Origin: Parvularia atlantis
Lineage: Eukaryota; Opisthokonta; Rotosphaerida
Assembly: GCA_943704415.1 (NCBI GenBank)
Contig: CALSCO010002451.1
Location: forward strand, 1-31,993
Direction of reading: 5' to 3'
Length of the DNA: 31,993 bases
This document shows positions 28,671 to 31,993 of the stretch, piece after piece. The first letter of the stretch is position 1. Each line of letters starts with the position of its first letter. A model generated the notes under the pieces. It ran no database searches. It was not told the origin of the DNA and was given only the letters and a program-made list of their open reading frames with translations. The position numbers and the translations under genes were made by a program.

Positions 28671-30530
28671 ATGGTTCAGAGGGCGCCACTGAGGGCGTCC
28701 GGGATGCAGAACTTTGTGGGCTCGAGGGCCGTGGCGCGCCCGGCGGCGACGGCGACGCACCTGGCGATCGAGACGGCGCGCGGCGGGCGCGCGGTCAACC
28801 TGCTGGTGCCGTGCGCGTGGCGCGACGTGGTGGCGGCGAGCATCGTGCAGCATGAGCCCAAGCCGTACCCGATCCTGCGCGTGCATCTGCTGCACGCGAC
28901 CCGCCCGGCCAAGCGCGAGCTGCATACGATCGATGTCGCGTACCGCCCGGCCGACACGAGCGACGCCGAGCGCGACGCCGCGCAGGCCGCGGCCGAGGCT
29001 GACCGCGCCGCGATCGAGGCCAAGTGCGTCGTGTTCGTGAGATGGACGTCGCGCTCACGTGTGCGCGACATAGACTGGACGAGCTGCGCGCACCCGACGC
29101 GCCCAAGCGCGTCTTCGTCGTCGTCAACCCGTTCTCGGGCAAGCGCAAGGGCGTGCGCATCACGCGCGACCGCGTCGTGCCCGTGCTCAAGGCGGCCGGC
29201 GTGAACACGACCGTTGCCGTCACCGAGCGTGCCGGCCACGCGGTCGAGCTCGCGCGCACGCTCGACGTGAGCCAGTACGACGCGGTCGTGTGCGTGGGCG
29301 GCGACGGCATCCTGCACGAGTTCATCAACGGGTGGCTCACGCGTCCCGACTGGCGCGAGGTTGTGGCGCGCGTGCTCGTCGGGCATGTTCCCGGCGGCTC
29401 GGGGCACGGCCTGCTCGTGTCGCTGCACGGGCCGGTCGACGGCGTCGACGCGGCACTGTGCACGCTGACGATCGCGCGGGTGCGCGCTCACTCGCTCCTT
29501 GCCGCCGCACGACTGACGTAGTTGCACGTGCAGGGCAAGACGCAGGCGATCGACATCTGCTCGGTGCACACCAAGACGCGCCGCCTCTTCTCTTTCCTCG
29601 ACCAGGGCTACGGGCTGCTCGCTGAGGCCTCGCTCGGCGTCGAGCATCTGCGCTTCCTTGGCCCGGCGCGCTACAACGTCGGCGGCTTTATCAACATTGC
29701 GCGCAACGCGCGCTTCCCGGCCAAGGTGTCGATGAAGGTCGTGGCCGAGAAGGCCGCGATCATTGCCGGCGAGGTGAGCTGGCGTGCTGGCGGCGCTACA
29801 GCACACCGGCTGAATGCGCCTGCAGGCGACGCCGGACAAGCTGGGTGAGCCGCCGCAGCTTGCGGCCGAGGCGACGTTCCAGCCGGGTGCGCGACACGCT
29901 CGGTTGCTGTGACGTGGGCTGACCCGCGTGTGCCTCGCAGAGGACGGCGGAATGCCGTTGCTCTACGGGCCGATCACGGAGCCCGTGCCGGACGACTGGC
30001 TGACGATCGACGACGACGCGTTTGTGTCGATCGGGACAGGCGTGTGCACCAACTACACCAAGACCGTCGCGCTCGCGCCCTACGCCAACCCGGCCGACGG
30101 CACGCTCGATGTGCTCATGCTGCGCGGGCGCGTGCCGATGTCGCAGCTACTGGACATGTTCAGCCTGATCAAGACGGTGCGCTTCGGCCGCTGAGCTTAT
30201 GCTCGACTGACGCCGTCGATGCCGCCAGGGCGACCACCTGAGTGTGGCCAAGGTCGAGTACTTCAAGGTGCGCGCGTTGCGCCTTGAGCCGCGGCGGCCG
30301 TCGTACGTCTACGTCGACGGCGAGTCGGTGCCGAACGAGGCGTTCCAGGTCGAGGTGCACGCTTGGCTGCGCCGGTCGCCCCGCAGCCGGCGACCTGACG
30401 CCGCGGCGCACAGGTGCACCCACGCCTGCTGCGCTTCTGCTCGCCCACGAGCGACAACATGTACGCTCTCACGCGCAACCGCCGGCAGCAGCAGCAGCAG
30501 CAGCAGCAGCCGGAGCAGTCAGCCAAGTAA
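28671..30530 (+). CDS. Sphingosine kinase (diacylglycerol-kinase-fold lipid kinase)
   Basis: Phosphorylates sphingoid bases to the 1-phosphate; 512 residues. The N-terminal ~115 residues look like the lipid-interaction region of SphKs. Catalytic block: VFVVVNPFSGKRKG (C1), VCVGGDGILHEFINGW (C2, GGDG at about 193-196), HVPGGSGHGL (C3; the usual PAGSGNA has become PGGSGHG), then IDICSVHT, FLDQGYGLLAEASLGVEHLR, RYNVGGF, DDDAFVSIGTGV, and the C-terminal EPRRPSYVYVDGESV (C5-like, ending near the IDGE equivalent). Introns: 29024-29073 (TAG acceptor), 29480-29533, 29774-29825, 29887-29940, 30177-30228, 30355-30413. The protein ends in a poly-Gln run and PEQSAK. Met28704 is a second possible start. 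The Asn-to-His change in C3 may affect ATP binding; ceramide or other lipid kinases are less likely. Confidence 0.93.
30486..30509 (+). repeat. (CAG)8 coding poly-Gln at the SphK C-terminus
   Basis: Eight perfect CAG codons in frame near the end of the last sphingosine-kinase exon, seven codons before the TAA stop. Confidence 0.9.
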
Positions 30531-30556
30531 ACTCCTCGTGCATGTGAGCGGGCACA

Positions 30557-31961
30557 TCACGACGGGAGCGAGTTGCGCCGTCGGCGCGGCGTCGTGTGTT
30601 CGCCCTCGAGCACTTCGGTCACGAAGCCCATCGCGGGCGTGTGCTGCGCCCACTCGGCCGTCGCGGTGGCGTCGGGTGTGCCCTCGTCGCTGCCGCGCGC
30701 GTCAGGCACGCACTCAGCACGTCGCACGCGGGGCGCACTTGTCGACGAGGTGCTGCGTGCGGTGCCGGTCCAGCCACAGCCGCAGCGGCGCCCACACAAG
30801 GTTGACGGCGCGCTTGCCGATGAGGATGTCGCAGTGGCCAAACGCCGGGTTGGAGCCCTCGGACGCATCCGAGATGAAGACGAGCTGCGCGCTCACATGG
30901 TGAGTGCACACACGGGTGGCTCACGGGGCGCACCTGCTCCTTGTCGGGCGAGGCCGACTGGTGGAAGCACTCGAGCGAGTCGTTGATGTTGACGAGGTCG
31001 TCGCGGTCGGCGCAGATCACGTAGAGCGGGATGTGCAGCTTGGAGAAGCGCTCGAGGTAGTCCTCGCCGCGCTCGTCGGAGCTGCGTGGCGGCGCCGTGA
31101 GGCACGGCGAATGCAGTGGCAGCGGTCGCACGCACAACTTGAGCCCGTGCGCGAGGCCCGTGATGTTCTTGAGCACGCCGAGCGAGGCCGACTCGAACGT
31201 GGCGTACAGGTAGCGCGAGAGCAGCGACAGCTCGATGTTGCCCGAGATGTACGGCTTGATCGGGAGAAACATGCCTGCGGGTAGACGGGTGCGCGCGTGA
31301 GGGTCGCGCGGGCAGAGTGCAGGCGACGCACCGAGCGGCGAGTGCACGATGAAGCGCAGGAAGCGCAGCAGCAGGCCGACCTGGCGCGTCGGGATGCTCA
31401 CGGCGAGCGGCAGGCTGTCCTGCAGCGGCTGCGTGCGAGCGAGCGAGCGGCGTGTTGGTGCCTGGGCGGGACTCAGGCGCGCAGCGTGCGTGCCTTTGTG
31501 GCGCGATCGAACCAGAGGAACGGCCGCCACTTGGCGTGGTGCTTGAAGCTGTACAGGCCGGCGATCTGCGGCGGCGGCTCAGCCGGGCACAGAATGCGCA
31601 CAAGCGCGGCGCACGTGCACGACGCCGTTGATGTACTCGGGCATGATCGCGGCCAGCGAGCACGACAGCGCCCCGCCGAGCGAGTGCCCGATCACCGTCA
31701 GCTTCTCGTGCCCGCTGATCAGGCGGCACAGGCGCACGGCCTGGCACAGGTCGATCTCGATGTACTGCGCATCCGCTGAGCGACGGCTGGTGCGCGCGCG
31801 TACGCAGGGTTGCACCTGGTAGCAAGAGATCGGCATCGGCGCGCCGAGCTTGCGCGAGTCGCGTGTGCCGCGCAGGTCGATGTGGAAGACGTCGTAGCCG
31901 GCCTCGGCGAGATAGTCGGCGAGCGAGCGGCCCTGTGCCCGCGTGATGTCAGTGAGCAGGG

Positions 31962-31993
<32 letters not shown>
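30557..31993 (-). CDS. Alpha/beta-hydrolase (lipase/esterase-like), 5' end cut off
   Basis: The window shows 333 C-terminal residues, from GRSLADYLAEAGYDVFHIDL (the strand just before the oxyanion region, with LRGTRDS) to the stop at 30557. Nucleophile elbow VIGHSLGGAL gives the catalytic Ser; ICADRDDLVN supplies the acid; NPAFGHCDILIGKRAV the His. The long insert between Ser and Asp (lid) is hydrophobic (SLLSRYLYATFESASLGVL). This order fits lysosomal-acid-lipase-like or related hydrolases; the substrate is unknown. Introns: 31815-31765, 31614-31566, 31493-31429 (GC donor), 31331-31275, 31135-31082, 30933-30885, 30738-30690, plus one whose acceptor is at 31933 and which runs off the right edge. 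Its tail faces the SphK stop at 26 bp. Confidence 0.86.
31963..31993. repeat. (AG)n dinucleotide run at the window edge
   Basis: At least 14 AG units up to the last base, inside an intron of the hydrolase gene; on the coding strand it is a CT-rich tract about 30 bp upstream of the acceptor. The run continues beyond the window, so this intron (at least 61 nt) may be longer than most. Confidence 0.85.

Noticed and set aside
1-31993. tRNA, rRNA, mobile elements, retroelements or viral relics
   Set aside because: I saw no tRNA A/B boxes in a foldable arrangement, no rRNA stretches, no terminal repeats, and no transposase, integrase, reverse-transcriptase or capsid motifs.
1-31993. A bacterial high-GC origin for the window
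   Set aside because: Genes are broken by removable introns, alternate in strand, and encode eukaryote-only proteins (GANP, Tctex light chain, Rab, PPIL2).

Overview
The window is a gene-packed, GC-rich piece of a eukaryotic nuclear genome, almost certainly from a free-living unicellular protist. Nearly every gene is cut by very short introns. I place about 132 introns, 37-90 nt and mostly 45-62 nt. They usually start GTGCGY, usually end in CAG, and often carry a CTAAC, CTGAC or CTCAC branch-like motif 10-25 nt before the acceptor. I rebuilt the exons by hand, using protein-family homology and reading-frame closure; every rebuilt CDS sums to a multiple of three. Stop codons are standard. An amoebozoan-like or similar protist would fit (Rab, RapGAP-CNH, SIRT6, GANP and GT7-type proteins plus a fermentative pyruvate decarboxylase), but the sequence does not fix the lineage.

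Layout: 1-93 end of an unknown gene (+); 105-1483 chondroitin-GalNAc-transferase-like enzyme (+); 1618-3060 SIRT6-type sirtuin (+); 3070-5507 PPIL2 U-box cyclophilin (-); 5704-10075 GANP/Sac3 mRNA-export scaffold (+); 10091-12112 intronless RING/beta-propeller protein (-); 12270-14417 DNAJC21 (+); 14469-18804 PH-RapGAP-CNH protein (-); 18913-19448 Tctex-type dynein light chain (+); 19483-21240 acidic TPR-like protein (-); 21538-22656 Rab GTPase (-); 22808-23854 six-EF-hand protein (-); 23968-25675 tRNA isopentenyltransferase (+); 25731-28562 pyruvate decarboxylase (-); 28671-30530 sphingosine kinase (+); 30557 to beyond the right edge, alpha/beta hydrolase (-).

Most neighbours alternate strand. 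Tail-to-tail gaps are only 9-55 bp and head-to-head gaps 108-196 bp, so the promoters are short and shared. Two of the divergent promoters carry a CCAAT box plus a palindromic TGACGTCA site. No spacer reaches 300 bp; the longest, 21241-21537, is conspicuously AT-rich.

The genes are mainly housekeeping: nuclear RNA work (PPIL2, GANP, SIRT6), 60S ribosome maturation (DNAJC21), tRNA modification (IPT), trafficking and signalling (Rab, RapGAP, EF-hand, dynein light chain, sphingosine kinase) and fermentation (PDC). They do not form a pathway or operon. I found no mobile element, CRISPR array, rRNA, tRNA or viral relic, and nothing I would call a new multi-gene system. The points most worth a second look are the PH-RapGAP-CNH architecture, the splice-site biology (GTGCGY donors, several GC-AG introns, tandemly repeated donors), the bidirectional promoter elements, and the one intronless gene.
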